DNA from: Bacteroidia bacterium
GTDB lineage: Bacteria > Bacteroidota > Bacteroidia > Flavobacteriales > Schleiferiaceae
Reading direction: 5' to 3'
Assembly: GCA_030424545.1 (NCBI GenBank)
Contig: JAUHWL010000013.1
Coordinates: forward strand, 1 to 64,000
Length of the DNA: 64,000 bases
The number at the start of each line of letters is the position of its first letter. The stretch's first letter is position 1. The notes under the pieces are model-generated. The model worked only from the letters and a program-made list of their open reading frames with translations, had not been told where the DNA came from and ran no database searches. Below are positions 54,803-64,000 of this stretch, in pieces. The translations under genes were made by a program, and so were the position numbers.

Positions 54803-55963
54803 CTAATGGGAAACCACCCCGTATTTAACATCCTTAAAGTAGTGCGTTAAAATTTGCTTGTATGAAAACCCTAAATCTGCCATACGCATGGCGCCTTGTT
54901 GGCTAAGGCCTACTCCGTGACCAAACCCTCTACCTTTTAAAACAACTTTATCACCAGCATCTACTACACTAAAATACGTAGAGCGCAACCCAAACTTTTC
55001 GCGCACATAGCGCAGTTTTAGTTTTTTATCTGCATAAACAAAATACGCTTGACGGGTGTCTTGTTTGTAACTTAAAACCGCATTTCTAAAATTATCGTTG
55101 CTTGCATTTTGCCCAAGCTTACTGGCAAAAAAATTAACAAATCTCTGTTTGTCTATTTCCTTCTCCCAATAGGCCTTGTCCATTTTTAAGCTAAATGTAT
55201 CGGGCACCGAGCGCAAATAATCAATCTTCGCGCTCCAGGCATCTTCTGAATTTGTAGTTTCTCCACCACTGTTAGAATGAAATGCTCCCATAATAGGATC
55301 ACCGTATTTATCTATCAAAATGGTGTCTTTTGTATCTAAAACAGCTTTTTTAATTGATTCACTGTTTTGTAAATACGCCTTGCTGTAATACGCCTGAGAG
55401 CTCACATCATCGCGTACATTGTACCCTTCTTTGCTGTGTTTATTCCAATTTTTAAGCACCCAAGTACGTGCTAACACGGCTTGTGCTTTAAAGTAGGCAA
55501 ACTGTGTTTCATGTCCGCCCTCACTTTCAACAACACCGCCAACATAGTCTTCTAAATCTACCCTATTTACAACCAGTAGTTGGTTGCTACTATTTTTAAA
55601 AATTAGCGCACCTGAATAAATTCTTTCCGGCCCCTTGCCTTTAATAATAAAATGACTTTTCTGGTTTTTGGGTACAAGTAGAAGGCCGTCAAACTCACCA
55701 TACATGGCATTGCCTTGGTTGGCCTTAACTTTTCCGCTTTTTAAACCAACACGCAAAGTTTTGGAAGCTGAGTTCATTGCGAAATCTGAAACCGTATCTA
55801 TTAAATTACCTTGGGATGATAATGCAATTAAATAGAAATCTGCCCCGTGGGTTGTAACCAAACTCTCTGATAATGTTGCGGTAGAAAACAAGCGAACATC
55901 AACCGTAATGGCATTTAAAATGCTAGCTTTTACCAAAAATATTACAACTAAAAAGCGCATCAT
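54803..55963 (-). CDS. SpoIID/LytB-domain protein
   Basis: 386 residues; ATGs at 55963 and 55960. A signal peptide (~1-19) is followed by a ~80-residue beta domain and the SpoIID amidase-enhancer domain (~110-380) with [27 protein letters not shown] (two parts), [17 protein letters not shown] and the C-terminal [19 protein letters not shown]. SpoIID enzymes are lytic transglycosylases acting on denuded glycans; in non-spore formers they help cell-wall turnover. It overlaps the lpxB stop by 4 bp and is the last gene of the surE-lpxB operon. Confidence 0.9.
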   Translation of the reverse strand: MMRFLVVIFLVKASILNAITVDVRLFSTATLSESLVTTHGADFYLIALSSQGNLIDTVSDFAMNSASKTLRVGLKSGKVKANQGNAMYGEFDGLLLVPKNQKSHFIIKGKGPERIYSGALIFKNSSNQLLVVNRVDLEDYVGGVVESEGGHETQFAYFKAQAVLARTWVLKNWNKHSKEGYNVRDDVSSQAYYSKAYLQNSESIKKAVLDTKDTILIDKYGDPIMGAFHSNSGGETTNSEDAWSAKIDYLRSVPDTFSLKMDKAYWEKEIDKQRFVNFFASKLGQNASNDNFRNAVLSYKQDTRQAYFVYADKKLKLRYVREKFGLRSTYFSVVDAGDKVVLKGRGFGHGVGLSQQGAMRMADLGFSYKQILTHYFKDVKYGVVSH

Positions 55964-57060
55964 TTTTTTGCTTCTTCTACAATAATATTTGCTGCATTGG
56001 CCGAGGCTCCAACCCCACCTAAACGCTGTCTCAATTCAATATAATTCTTTAACATATCTGTTCTATACGCACCTTCTAACAATTTTTTAAGCTCTAGTTT
56101 CAAGTTTTTTACGGTTAAATCACTTTGAATTAATTCCTTCACAATCTCCCGATCCATAACCAAATTGGCCAATGATATGTATTTAATTTTTACCAAGCGT
56201 TTGGCTATTTGATAGCTAATGGGGCTGCCTTTGTAACACACAACCTCTGGCACACCAAACAATGCCGTCTCTAATGTTGCAGTTCCCGATGTTACCAGTG
56301 CTGCGGTAGATTGCTGCAAAAGATTATACGTTTGGCCCAGCACCACAAATACATTTTTGTTTTTGGTAAAAGGTTTATAAAAAGCGGCTTCGCGCGATGG
56401 TGCACCTGCAATTACAAAATTGTACTCTTTAAAATCTGCTGCCGCCTCTAGCATTAAAGGCAGCATTTTATTTATTTCTTGTGTTCTGCTACCCGGCAAT
56501 AATGCAATGATGGGATTATCTGTAGGCACATCGGGTAGCGAAGTTGGCTCTCCACGTTTGGCAACCTCATCTAACAGTGGGTGACCAACAAAATCTACTT
56601 CCCAGTTAAATTTCTGATAAAACTCTTTTTCAAATGGCAAGATTACGAGCATTTTATCTACGTCTCGCTTAAGGGCATGCCCCCTATTTTGTTTCCAAGC
56701 CCAAATTTGTGGCGAGATATAATACACCACTTTTATGCCCTGTTGTTTTGCCCACTTGGCAATGCGCATGTTAAACCCAGGGTAATCAATCAATACCAAA
56801 ACATCCGGGGCGTAGGCTGCAATATCATTCTTGCAAAACTTAATATTTCCCAGAATTGTGCTCAAATTCATCAGCACTTCTGCAAAACCCATAAATGCCA
56901 AATCTCTGTAGTGTTTTACCACAGTGGCCCCTGCTTCTTGCATTAATTCTCCTCCCCAGCAACGCACGTTTGCGTCTTTATCTTTAATTAAAATCTCTCT
57001 AATTAAATTAGAACCGTGTAAATCTCCAGAAGCCTCACCGGCAATGATGTAGTATTTCAT
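55960..57060 (-). CDS. lpxB: Lipid-A-disaccharide synthase
   Basis: Condenses UDP-diacylglucosamine with lipid X to form the lipid A disaccharide at the inner membrane. 366 residues from the ATG at 57060; the frame opens at a TTG. Motifs: [63 protein letters not shown] and [21 protein letters not shown]. Preceded by the cytochrome gene (11 bp) and followed by the SpoIID gene with overlap. Confidence 0.97.
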   Translation of the reverse strand: MKYYIIAGEASGDLHGSNLIREILIKDKDANVRCWGGELMQEAGATVVKHYRDLAFMGFAEVLMNLSTILGNIKFCKNDIAAYAPDVLVLIDYPGFNMRIAKWAKQQGIKVVYYISPQIWAWKQNRGHALKRDVDKMLVILPFEKEFYQKFNWEVDFVGHPLLDEVAKRGEPTSLPDVPTDNPIIALLPGSRTQEINKMLPLMLEAAADFKEYNFVIAGAPSREAAFYKPFTKNKNVFVVLGQTYNLLQQSTAALVTSGTATLETALFGVPEVVCYKGSPISYQIAKRLVKIKYISLANLVMDREIVKELIQSDLTVKNLKLELKKLLEGAYRTDMLKNYIELRQRLGGVGASANAANIIVEEAKK

Positions 57061-57071
57061 ATTGAGCAAAA

Positions 57072-59162
57072 CTAAAGGTTTACAATACTCTGCAAACGTT
57101 GGTTTTCTGGGAATATTTGTAGCCCCGTTTGCACAGTTTGTTTCATTTCTTTTCGCATACCTTTTTTGTTGTACAACAAGGCGAGATTGTAATAATATGT
57201 GGGGTCGTATGCATCTTGTTCAATGGCCAAAATTAAATCGTCTATGGCGTTGTCTGTTTGATTCATTTCTGCCAACAAAAGACCTCTTAAATAGTATGCG
57301 CGGGCATTTGGCTCTTGCTTCAACAACAAATTAAGCTGGTTCAACGAAAGGTTATTTTGCCCATTCATATTATAAATTACGGCCAAGTTCATACGGATAT
57401 CTGTGCGCAACGAATCTATTTTTAACGCTTTTTTATAGGCCGAAATAGCACCGCTATAGTTGTTTGATTTATACTCATACTGAGCGATTTGTGCTTGTCC
57501 GTCTGGGAAATCTGCGTTAAACGCTAAAAACGTTTTATACTCATTGGTGGCTTTTTCTAATGCTTTTTTATAGCCACTCGGAATCTCGGTTGCAGGAATA
57601 TCGGCCACGTTCATTGCCGCTTCTATGCGTACTGTTCTAGCTTTATCATTTAAAGCAGGCAAGACGTACAGCATACGCTGCTCTTTGGGGAAATCTCGCA
57701 AGCTTTGCTGAGCGGCTTTTCTTACTAGTACCTCAGAGCTTCTCGTCCAACCATCTAAATTATTTACAACAACACTAATATCTTGCTGCGCCAAATAATA
57801 AATAGCCGTTGCCCTGCTAATGGCCGGTTGAGCCGTATCGTTGGCCAAGGTGGCTAAGGCGTTTGCATCTCCGTTAATTCTTCCCGGCAGTAAAAAATCA
57901 GAAAAATGTGATGTGCGTTTTTTACCATACCATTGCGAAACTTGGTTGGCTGCCCACGTGTTCGATTTTTCTGTATGGCAAGTTACGCAGGCATTTGGGG
58001 TGCCAAACGCAACACTTTGGTCTGGGCGCGGAATTCTAAAACTATGGTCGCGCCTAAAGTCGTTGCCCATGTATGTTTCGCCTGTCATATGACAATTTAC
58101 GCAGGCGGCACCTTCTGTATCCTGCTCATGAAAATGATGACCTGGGGTGTTTAATTCTGGCTCATGGCATTGCATGCACAGCTTGTTTCCTTCTAATTTT
58201 AATTTACCAGAATGGGCATTGTGGCAATCGGTACACATAACATCATTGTGAAACATTTTGCTAGAGAGAAAAGAACTCAACACATAGTCTTCATCTCTAA
58301 TTTGGCCATCGGTATGAAAGTTTCTATCGCTAATCCAAGAAACGGCAAAGGCATCGTGAAATGCATCTCCGGGTTGAACTTGGTCGTAAAACTGCTCACG
58401 TCTTGCGTGGCATCCACCGCACATATTTATCTGCGCCATATTTCCTTCACCAAAACTTGGGAAACCCGATTCTTCTTTTTTGTACGTATTATTCTCAACA
58501 ACTTTAATGTGATTGCTCCCCGCACCGTGACAACTTTCGCAGCCAACGGTTAGTTCAGAAAAGGAAGTATTATAGCTATTATTGGCCTCGTTAAATCCTT
58601 TTTTTACATCGGTAGAATGGCAGCTAGCGCACATGCTATTCCAGTTAGCACTTTGGTTAGTAAAGTGCATCCAATCTGACGGAGGTATTTTTTCTCCTGC
58701 AAATTGATGAAACCACACATATTCTTCAGAATTCCAAGTGGCACGTAAAGCCTGATATTTGCCGTTTTCTGTTTCTACTAAAAACTGTTGTAAGGGGGTA
58801 AAACCAAAAGTATGCGCTACGGTAAACGTATCTGTTTTACCGTTTTCGGTTACGTTTATTTTAAATTTATCGCGGTCTTTGTAAAAAAAGTATTTTACAT
58901 CATCTGCCCTAAATTCTACATTGTTAAAATCTGCCAATACAGTAGATTCTGTGGGCAGTTCCATAGCTTTTTTATGATGACTTTCTTGCCAACTTTCATG
59001 TTCTTTTGTGTGGCACGATTGGCATGTTGCCGTTCCAACATATTCGGGCTTTATATTGCTTACAGGTTTTGTTTGATCCTCTACTTCTACTGAGTTACAA
59101 CTTTGATAAACTAAAAACGAAGATGCAATGAGAAATAGAATGTAAATATATTTTTTACGCAT
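57072..59162 (-). CDS. Octahaem c-type cytochrome with C-terminal TPR domain
   Basis: 696 residues. N-terminal signal with Cys22 (weak lipobox, VYQSC). Eight CxxCH haem motifs: CQSCH (~47), CASCH, CESCH, CGGCH, CTDCH, CMQCH, CVNCH and CVTCH, spread over ~45-410. HEAT-like and then TPR repeats (~430-690; [41 protein letters not shown]) follow. The haem part resembles cytochrome c554/multihaem oxidoreductases. It probably carries electrons in the periplasm, with a protein-interaction tail. It is cotranscribed after surE and the small membrane protein gene (3-bp gap). Confidence 0.9.
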   Translation of the reverse strand: MRKKYIYILFLIASSFLVYQSCNSVEVEDQTKPVSNIKPEYVGTATCQSCHTKEHESWQESHHKKAMELPTESTVLADFNNVEFRADDVKYFFYKDRDKFKINVTENGKTDTFTVAHTFGFTPLQQFLVETENGKYQALRATWNSEEYVWFHQFAGEKIPPSDWMHFTNQSANWNSMCASCHSTDVKKGFNEANNSYNTSFSELTVGCESCHGAGSNHIKVVENNTYKKEESGFPSFGEGNMAQINMCGGCHARREQFYDQVQPGDAFHDAFAVSWISDRNFHTDGQIRDEDYVLSSFLSSKMFHNDVMCTDCHNAHSGKLKLEGNKLCMQCHEPELNTPGHHFHEQDTEGAACVNCHMTGETYMGNDFRRDHSFRIPRPDQSVAFGTPNACVTCHTEKSNTWAANQVSQWYGKKRTSHFSDFLLPGRINGDANALATLANDTAQPAISRATAIYYLAQQDISVVVNNLDGWTRSSEVLVRKAAQQSLRDFPKEQRMLYVLPALNDKARTVRIEAAMNVADIPATEIPSGYKKALEKATNEYKTFLAFNADFPDGQAQIAQYEYKSNNYSGAISAYKKALKIDSLRTDIRMNLAVIYNMNGQNNLSLNQLNLLLKQEPNARAYYLRGLLLAEMNQTDNAIDDLILAIEQDAYDPTYYYNLALLYNKKGMRKEMKQTVQTGLQIFPENQRLQSIVNL

Positions 59163-59165
59163 GTA

Positions 59166-59459
59166 TTAAAGAGATATTTGGAGATATCCAATGACAACAA
59201 TATAAATGGTACAAGCCCAAAGAACGCCCATTGCAATTTTTTCTTTATTGAATTTTAATGACATAAAAAACACCAACACATTAAGCATGATTCCAAACGT
59301 TGCTAGACGCATTAAGATAAGTTGCCAAGAGGGGTCATTCCACTCTGTTACCGTTTCTAATACAGGATAAATTTGTAAGAAGATTGCCATACCAAAAATT
59401 GGCGTAAGCAATCCAAATACAAACCCTATAATCCATTCTACTTTTTTACTTAGTTTCAA
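59166..59459 (-). CDS. Small integral membrane protein
   Basis: 97 residues, three predicted membrane helices (~8-30, 49-66, 75-95). No family recognised. The start overlaps the surE stop by 14 bp and the cytochrome gene follows after 3 bp. Conserved position between surE and the cytochrome/lpxB genes would suggest envelope function, but I infer nothing specific. Confidence 0.75.
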   Translation of the reverse strand: MKLSKKVEWIIGFVFGLLTPIFGMAIFLQIYPVLETVTEWNDPSWQLILMRLATFGIMLNVLVFFMSLKFNKEKIAMGVLWACTIYIVVIGYLQISL

Positions 59460-60228
59460 AATTGTATCCGTTTAGTTTTTGCATGGCGTGATGAGCTGTT
59501 AAATCTGTTGTGATGGGTACCACCGAAATAAAATTATTTTCTAGCGCCCACTCATCAGTATCTTGACCATGATCATAATTTACAAATTTTCCGGTGAGCC
59601 AGTAATATTTTCTTCCTCTCGGGTCTGTTCTTTCGTCAAACTCCTCTTCCCAATTGGCATTGGCTTGCCTACAAATTTTTATGCCTTTATAAGGCACGCC
59701 ATTTATACGTGGAATATTAACGTTTAAGCAAGTTCCTTCTGGCAAACCATGATTTAGCACTTCTTGGGCAATCGTTTTAACAAACGGTCTGGCTTCAGAA
59801 AAATTGGCTTCCCAAGAATAATCGCAAATACTAAAACCAATACTTGGTATACGCTCTAAAGCACCTTCTACAGCAGCACTCATTGTGCCCGAATAAATTA
59901 CGTTTATAGATGAATTAGAACCGTGATTAATGCCCGATACAATCATGTCAGGTTTTCGGTCTAAAATGACATTAACGGCCAACTTGACACAATCTACCGG
60001 AGTACCCGAAACGCTATATTCAACTTGCGGTCCTTCGGCAATTTTAACTTGATCTGCGCGCAAGGTTGCATTAATTGTAATGGCATGACCCATACCGCTT
60101 TGTGGTCCATCTGGCGCGACAACTATCACATCTCCAAGCTCATTCATTATTTCAACTAGGTTTCTAATCCCAGGCGCTGTTATTCCATCATCATTCACTA
60201 CCAAAATAAGCGGCTTTTTTTTACTCAT
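59446..60228 (-). CDS. surE: 5'/3'-nucleotidase SurE
   Basis: Metal-dependent phosphatase for nucleoside monophosphates. 260 residues from the ATG at 60228; the frame opens at a TTG. Motifs: ILVVNDDGITAPGIRNL (Asp-Asp), VVAPDGPQSGMGHAITI, YSVSGTPVDCVKLAV, DMIVSGINHGSNSS and YSGTMSAAVEGAL. It is the first gene of the surE, membrane protein, cytochrome, lpxB, SpoIID operon and divergent from the Zn-peptidase gene. Confidence 0.96.
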   Translation of the reverse strand: MSKKKPLILVVNDDGITAPGIRNLVEIMNELGDVIVVAPDGPQSGMGHAITINATLRADQVKIAEGPQVEYSVSGTPVDCVKLAVNVILDRKPDMIVSGINHGSNSSINVIYSGTMSAAVEGALERIPSIGFSICDYSWEANFSEARPFVKTIAQEVLNHGLPEGTCLNVNIPRINGVPYKGIKICRQANANWEEEFDERTDPRGRKYYWLTGKFVNYDHGQDTDEWALENNFISVVPITTDLTAHHAMQKLNGYNFETK

Positions 60229-60327
60229 ATTTTCAATCTCATTTAGCAAATCTATCTCTTTTAATTAACCCAGAGGCATGATTATTGTTACTTTCGCTTT
60301 AAATTATTCGACAAAAAAACAGACACA

Positions 60328-61014
60328 ATGATAGTTATCTTAATTGTATTTATGTTGGCTGGCTTTCTGGTGCAAGCTCGCCTTAAAAGTAAGTTTAATG
60401 CTTACAGCAAAATCCCTATAGCATCTGGCTTAAGCGGTAAAGAAGTAGCTGAGAAAATGCTTGCCGATTACGGCATTACTTCTGTTACCGTGCAAAGTGT
60501 TCCTGGTAAATTAACAGATCACTATAATCCAGCAGACAAGACTGTAAATTTAAGCCCTGAGGTATATGGCGGGAGAAGTATTTCTGCGGCCGCAGTTGCC
60601 TCGCATGAGTGCGGCCATGCCGTACAGCACGCTACTGCATACAAATGGTTGGGCTTAAGAAGCAAAATGGTTCCTGCTGTGAACATCAGCAACAAAGTAA
60701 TTAACGTTCTATTTATTGCTATGATTTTTGGAGCTTTTATGTTTGAGAGCTTTATATCTATAGATGCGATAATAATTACGCTAATTGTTGCGCAAGGCGC
60801 CATTACAGCATTTACGTTGGTTACACTACCCGTAGAGTATGATGCCAGTAATAGAGCATTAGCCTGGTTGCGAACAGCACACATCACTGGACAAGAAGAA
60901 CACGCAAAAGCCGAAGAAGCATTAAAATGGGCTGCAAGAACGTATTTAGTGGCTGCTTTGGCTGCCGTTACTACGTTGGCCTACTACATCATGATGCTTT
61001 TAGGTAGAGACTAA
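60328..61014 (+). CDS. Membrane zinc metallopeptidase (YugP/Zn_peptidase_2 family)
   Basis: 228 residues. N-terminal membrane segment (MIVILIVFMLAGFLVQARL), GLSGKEVAEKMLADYGI, the Zn site SHECGHAVQHA (HExxH, ~92-96) and several later helices (~125-165, 205-225). LPVEYDASNRALAWL (~170-185) is a conserved family stretch with a possible third ligand Glu. The substrate is unknown. It is followed by a strong bidirectional terminator. Confidence 0.92.
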   Translation: MIVILIVFMLAGFLVQARLKSKFNAYSKIPIASGLSGKEVAEKMLADYGITSVTVQSVPGKLTDHYNPADKTVNLSPEVYGGRSISAAAVASHECGHAVQHATAYKWLGLRSKMVPAVNISNKVINVLFIAMIFGAFMFESFISIDAIIITLIVAQGAITAFTLVTLPVEYDASNRALAWLRTAHITGQEEHAKAEEALKWAARTYLVAALAAVTTLAYYIMMLLGRD

Positions 61015-61032
61015 AAAAACTAAATAAAAACT

Positions 61033-61071
61033 AAAAAGCCCCATTTTAAAATTTAAAATGGGGCTTTTTTT
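61033..61071. terminator. Bidirectional terminator
   Basis: AAAAAGCCCCATTTTAAA pairs perfectly with TTTAAAATGGGGCTTTTT (18 bp around a single base), with T-runs on both strands. It ends the Zn-peptidase gene and the convergent T9SS-cargo gene. Confidence 0.85.
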
Positions 61072-61084
61072 ATTTACGTTTTTA

Positions 61085-63589
61085 CTATTTGGTAATAATG
61101 ATTTTCTTCATCGTTGTAGATCCATTAAGTTGCGAAACCTTCACCAGGTAAATTCCCGCTTTAAGTGCAGATACATCTACTTCTATATTATCATCTACAT
61201 TTCCTTTTAAAACTACCTGGCCTACCCCATTTACAAGCTCAAACATACCTTTTGCAGAAGATTGAATAATGAGCCTATTCGTAGCTGGATTAGGATATAC
61301 CTGAATGGCATTTACTTGGTCTTCTTGAATGCCAATAAATGATTTTAGAGATATGTTGAAGTACGGATAACTCTTTGCACTTACACTTGGTATAAAATTG
61401 CCCGCGCCTTTGGCCGCATTGTAAATATAAACGCGAGAATTATTAGCAATAACAGGGAATTTAATTGGTTTATAAAGCGGTATTTGCAGATTTGTATCGG
61501 CATAGAATGTTACCAAATAATCTTGATTTGTTGACAACGTTAAATCACCAAAAAACTTCACAAACTCAGTATTGACTCTAGAAACAGAATCTGTCTCATA
61601 AATTTTATTTTGCTGTTGATCATACACTTTGCACACCAAAGAACTTAAATCTGGAGAAATTGGATTTTTATCTAAGGCAAGTAAATAAAAACCATCTAAC
61701 CTATAAAAAGACTCTTGATCTAACCGCAAAGTTGCACCGTACGTTGTAAAATTGTTTTCGGCCGCGATAGTATGTGAAGCGCTTTCAGCACTATTTGCCG
61801 TTAAATTATCAGCAAACCAATAATCTAGGGTGTCACTTTTTACCGCACAAACTCCATTAATACCATCTACCCAATATTGGCCACTTAATAATGCTGTATA
61901 CGTACTGTTTGATGTTGGAGTAAAAGGTGCGCTGTTAAATCGCCAAACAATGGTATCGTACAAATTGGCGTTGGTTACTGTTATATTATTTCCAGATTTT
62001 GTAATGGTGGGCGCAGCACTTGGTAAATCAACAATTACATCAATATCAACGGTAAAACCAGTATTGGCATCTGTAGCCGTATAGGTTGTATTAGAAGTTG
62101 GATACAATTTTGGGTTAGCGCAAGTTGTACATGAAATTTGCGTTGCCGGGCTCCATACTAAATTGGATGTAGCGCCTCTAATTTCTGGCTTTGCCGTATC
62201 TCCTTGGCAGATCGTAAATTCAGTCTTCGGGGCATAAATAGGTCGGAGAACCACAATTTTCACCTTCACATTATTTATTCCAGGCAATATGCAATGACCA
62301 TCATTAAAATCTAGCGTAAACCAGTTTTCGCCACTTCCGTTTGATCCAACAGCATGGTTTGTATCTGGCGTCCAATTAAATTGAACTTTAGATTCTAAGG
62401 CCGCTGTAAAAGTTCCGTTTGCGTTTAACGAAGATAAATTTGCACAAGAACCAGAATAACAATCTTGAGAACCATTGTAACTCAAACTCATGTTGGCTCC
62501 GGTGGCGCTGGCTTGTATTTGTTGTGGGGTGCAATTTGGTTTTAAATCAAAATCGCTTCCCTTTACATTAAATTTTATGGGAGTGCCTGCAAAAACCGTC
62601 ATTTCATAATAAAGCGTTTTACCATTGCTTTTTACTGCGTTTAATGTATCAAAGCCAGCAACCCAATCAAACGCAATTGTTGGAATTGAATTATTTATGG
62701 TTGCGCAAACGCCCGGAGAACCTGGATCGGCAAATATTTGCATTTCAAAATCCCTATACACTTCGGCAATTTTTTGTCCTTCCCGATAACTTTCAATTTT
62801 ATAGCAGGTTGTAAATCGCCCATCCGTTTGCGAATTAAAAGCCATTAGCCCTGTGGGAGATAAAGTAACATTTGCATTGTTACTGTTTACAAGTACACCT
62901 GGCAAAGGGTTTGTGTAGGAATAGTTTGTGGCATAATTTACGGGAGTGCCGGGGAAAGTAGCCCATTGGTTCCAAGCGGGTGCCCAAGCAAATTGAATAG
63001 AATCTTGAGTATCTACATCATAGCCATCTAAATTGTAATAATTGCTGTCATTCACAAAAGCGTAGCGAGGTTTTTCTCCAAAACTGGGAGAATTATCATA
63101 ACACAAATTCGTATTCATTTTAGATCCATTAACAACATAGGGAAACATATAGGCACATAAAGTGTAACCGAAAGTTGACGCCAGATTTGTGTTTTGTCTA
63201 CGTGTTGTGTGTATAACGGAAAACGTCCAACCGTTGTTTGGAATTGTGCCGTTAAGTTGTGTTGGTGCACTATTATACACGTATCTTTTTATAGGTGAAT
63301 AAACATACGTAGAATCGCAATTGATGGAATAAAAGGGCGAATTACACGTTGGGCTGATGATTGAACTATCAACCAATGCACAATTAATTGGGGCACCGCC
63401 ATTCCAGTGTATTGGTACCGTATTTGCTACAGCACTTGTTTGCAGCGAGCAGTCTTCATAAAAAACCACTTCAAAAATGTAATTCTTATTGCCATCACAT
63501 TGCCATGTTATTTCTCCTCCAAGCATTTCGTTGGCACTTAATTGCAATGCTGCCAAACTTGTAAATACCACCAGTAACCAATTTTTCAT
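61085..63589 (-). CDS. Large T9SS type A cargo protein
   Basis: 834 residues. Signal peptide ~1-19 (ends QLSANE). N-terminal half: Cys-containing, beta-rich, starting MLGGEITWQCDGNKNYIFEV, which resembles the 'gliding motility-associated' or PKD-containing surface proteins. Residues ~440-590 contain CHU/PKD-like repeats (LSCTTCANPKLYP-like motif SCTTCANPKLY). C-terminal sorting domain (~755-834) with IQVYPNPATNRLIIQSS and LKAGIYLVKVSQL. Exported and anchored on the surface. No enzyme motif is recognised. Confidence 0.85.
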   Translation of the reverse strand: MKNWLLVVFTSLAALQLSANEMLGGEITWQCDGNKNYIFEVVFYEDCSLQTSAVANTVPIHWNGGAPINCALVDSSIISPTCNSPFYSINCDSTYVYSPIKRYVYNSAPTQLNGTIPNNGWTFSVIHTTRRQNTNLASTFGYTLCAYMFPYVVNGSKMNTNLCYDNSPSFGEKPRYAFVNDSNYYNLDGYDVDTQDSIQFAWAPAWNQWATFPGTPVNYATNYSYTNPLPGVLVNSNNANVTLSPTGLMAFNSQTDGRFTTCYKIESYREGQKIAEVYRDFEMQIFADPGSPGVCATINNSIPTIAFDWVAGFDTLNAVKSNGKTLYYEMTVFAGTPIKFNVKGSDFDLKPNCTPQQIQASATGANMSLSYNGSQDCYSGSCANLSSLNANGTFTAALESKVQFNWTPDTNHAVGSNGSGENWFTLDFNDGHCILPGINNVKVKIVVLRPIYAPKTEFTICQGDTAKPEIRGATSNLVWSPATQISCTTCANPKLYPTSNTTYTATDANTGFTVDIDVIVDLPSAAPTITKSGNNITVTNANLYDTIVWRFNSAPFTPTSNSTYTALLSGQYWVDGINGVCAVKSDTLDYWFADNLTANSAESASHTIAAENNFTTYGATLRLDQESFYRLDGFYLLALDKNPISPDLSSLVCKVYDQQQNKIYETDSVSRVNTEFVKFFGDLTLSTNQDYLVTFYADTNLQIPLYKPIKFPVIANNSRVYIYNAAKGAGNFIPSVSAKSYPYFNISLKSFIGIQEDQVNAIQVYPNPATNRLIIQSSAKGMFELVNGVGQVVLKGNVDDNIEVDVSALKAGIYLVKVSQLNGSTTMKKIIITK

Positions 63590-63631
63590 CTTTCTGTTTT
63601 AACTATTAAAATTCTTCAAATTTTATGTTTT

Positions 63632-64000
63632 TTACTGACTATTTAAAGACAAATTAGTCAACGGTTGTACACCTTTTTTATAGAACCTTATTAAGTCTTG
63701 ATTGTACATTTTTGTTAGTAAAACATAAATGCTTTTATGGTTTCTATACAATTGAAAAGGATTCTCAAAAAAAGCTTCAGAGACAACGGCAAAAAACTCC
63801 ATTGGGTTTGTTAATGCATAATTACGCAAGCCTGCTCTTTGCTGAATAATTTTTCTGAAAACTGGATTAGAAATGGTGTTCATCAGTTTGTTAAAATTAT
63901 CTTCGAAAAACCGATCTTTAAACGCATTATTATTTAATTGCTGAAGCGCCAACGTATGCGCAAATTCATGAATTCCCAGGTTAATACTGTCATTCGGAAT
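63632..64000 (-). CDS. MtfA-like (M90) zinc metallopeptidase, C-terminal part
   Basis: The frame runs off the window's right edge; the visible part has 122 codons and the N-terminus lies outside. The HExxH motif is in GIHEFAHTLALQQ, close to the edge, and the family signature VSEAFFENPFQLYRNHKSIY follows. This is the C-terminal end of an MtfA/Mlc-titration-factor-type peptidase. The stop is at 63632. Confidence 0.82.
   Translation of the reverse strand: MPNDSINLGIHEFAHTLALQQLNNNAFKDRFFEDNFNKLMNTISNPVFRKIIQQRAGLRNYALTNPMEFFAVVSEAFFENPFQLYRNHKSIYVLLTKMYNQDLIRFYKKGVQPLTNLSLNSQ

Overview
The window looks like a stretch of a Bacteroidota chromosome, probably a free-living member of the Flavobacteriales. 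This is inferred from the low G+C content, a CarboxypepD_reg-like plus TonB-dependent receptor, several type IX secretion (T9SS) C-terminal sorting domains (type A and CHU_C/type B), bacillithiol synthesis (BshA), a 410-residue QueA, a fused branched-chain keto-acid dehydrogenase E1, promoters with a TAnnTTTG -7 box and starts without Shine-Dalgarno sequences. No rRNA, CRISPR array, prophage or intact insertion sequence was seen. There is one tRNA gene (His).

Layout. 1-6.1 kb: a TonB-dependent receptor, then pyrG-yidC. 6.4-11.7 kb: a minus-strand run with an Omp28-like lipoprotein, a secreted endonuclease/phosphatase, a beta-propeller-like protein, queA and a small barrel. 11.8-19 kb: a glycosyltransferase overlapping a SUI1/YciH factor, a secreted FGE-domain protein, and an operon of a GH3/beta-lactamase fusion, a MORN/YwqK protein and bshA. 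19.3-26.5 kb: a 54-codon small ORF, a TPR adenylate cyclase, a sulfotransferase, dnaX and a monomeric isocitrate dehydrogenase. 26.5-33.7 kb: a surface-glycan region with an M15 peptidase, an outer-membrane protein, two GT2 glycosyltransferases and three sulfotransferases. 33.7-41.5 kb: lptB-tatC, recQ, a 47-codon small ORF, an ECF sigma factor and uvrA.

42-45 kb holds the most interesting locus: an ECF sigma factor and a small Cys/His anti-sigma-like protein, then a secreted Cys-repeat precursor peptide (six KCG motifs in three repeated modules), a DUF692/MNIO enzyme and a DUF2063 partner. This is a Bacteroidota version of HvfABC/bufferin-type RiPP biosynthesis, in which cysteines of a secreted peptide are modified, probably for copper handling. 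A terminator-like hairpin separates precursor from enzymes. A candidate ~60-nt RNA lies just downstream.

45.3-53 kb: a trmH-like/trmD/2OG-oxygenase operon, the fused E1 enzyme, a T9SS type B cargo, a glycosyltransferase and a YeiH transporter. 53.0-53.6 kb: tRNA-His with a non-matching acceptor stem, whose 3' end, together with a terminator and the start of a GIY-YIG nuclease gene, is repeated 385 bp downstream next to a truncated nuclease copy. This looks like a small mobile or recombining module at a tRNA 3' end. 53.7-64 kb: a membrane-anchored protein of unknown function, an operon of surE, a small membrane protein, an octaheme cytochrome-TPR protein, lpxB and a SpoIID-like gene, a Zn peptidase, a large T9SS cargo and a partial MtfA-like peptidase cut by the window end.

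Gene starts were moved to the first sensible ATG wherever a longer frame opened only at TTG or GTG; each such choice is stated.
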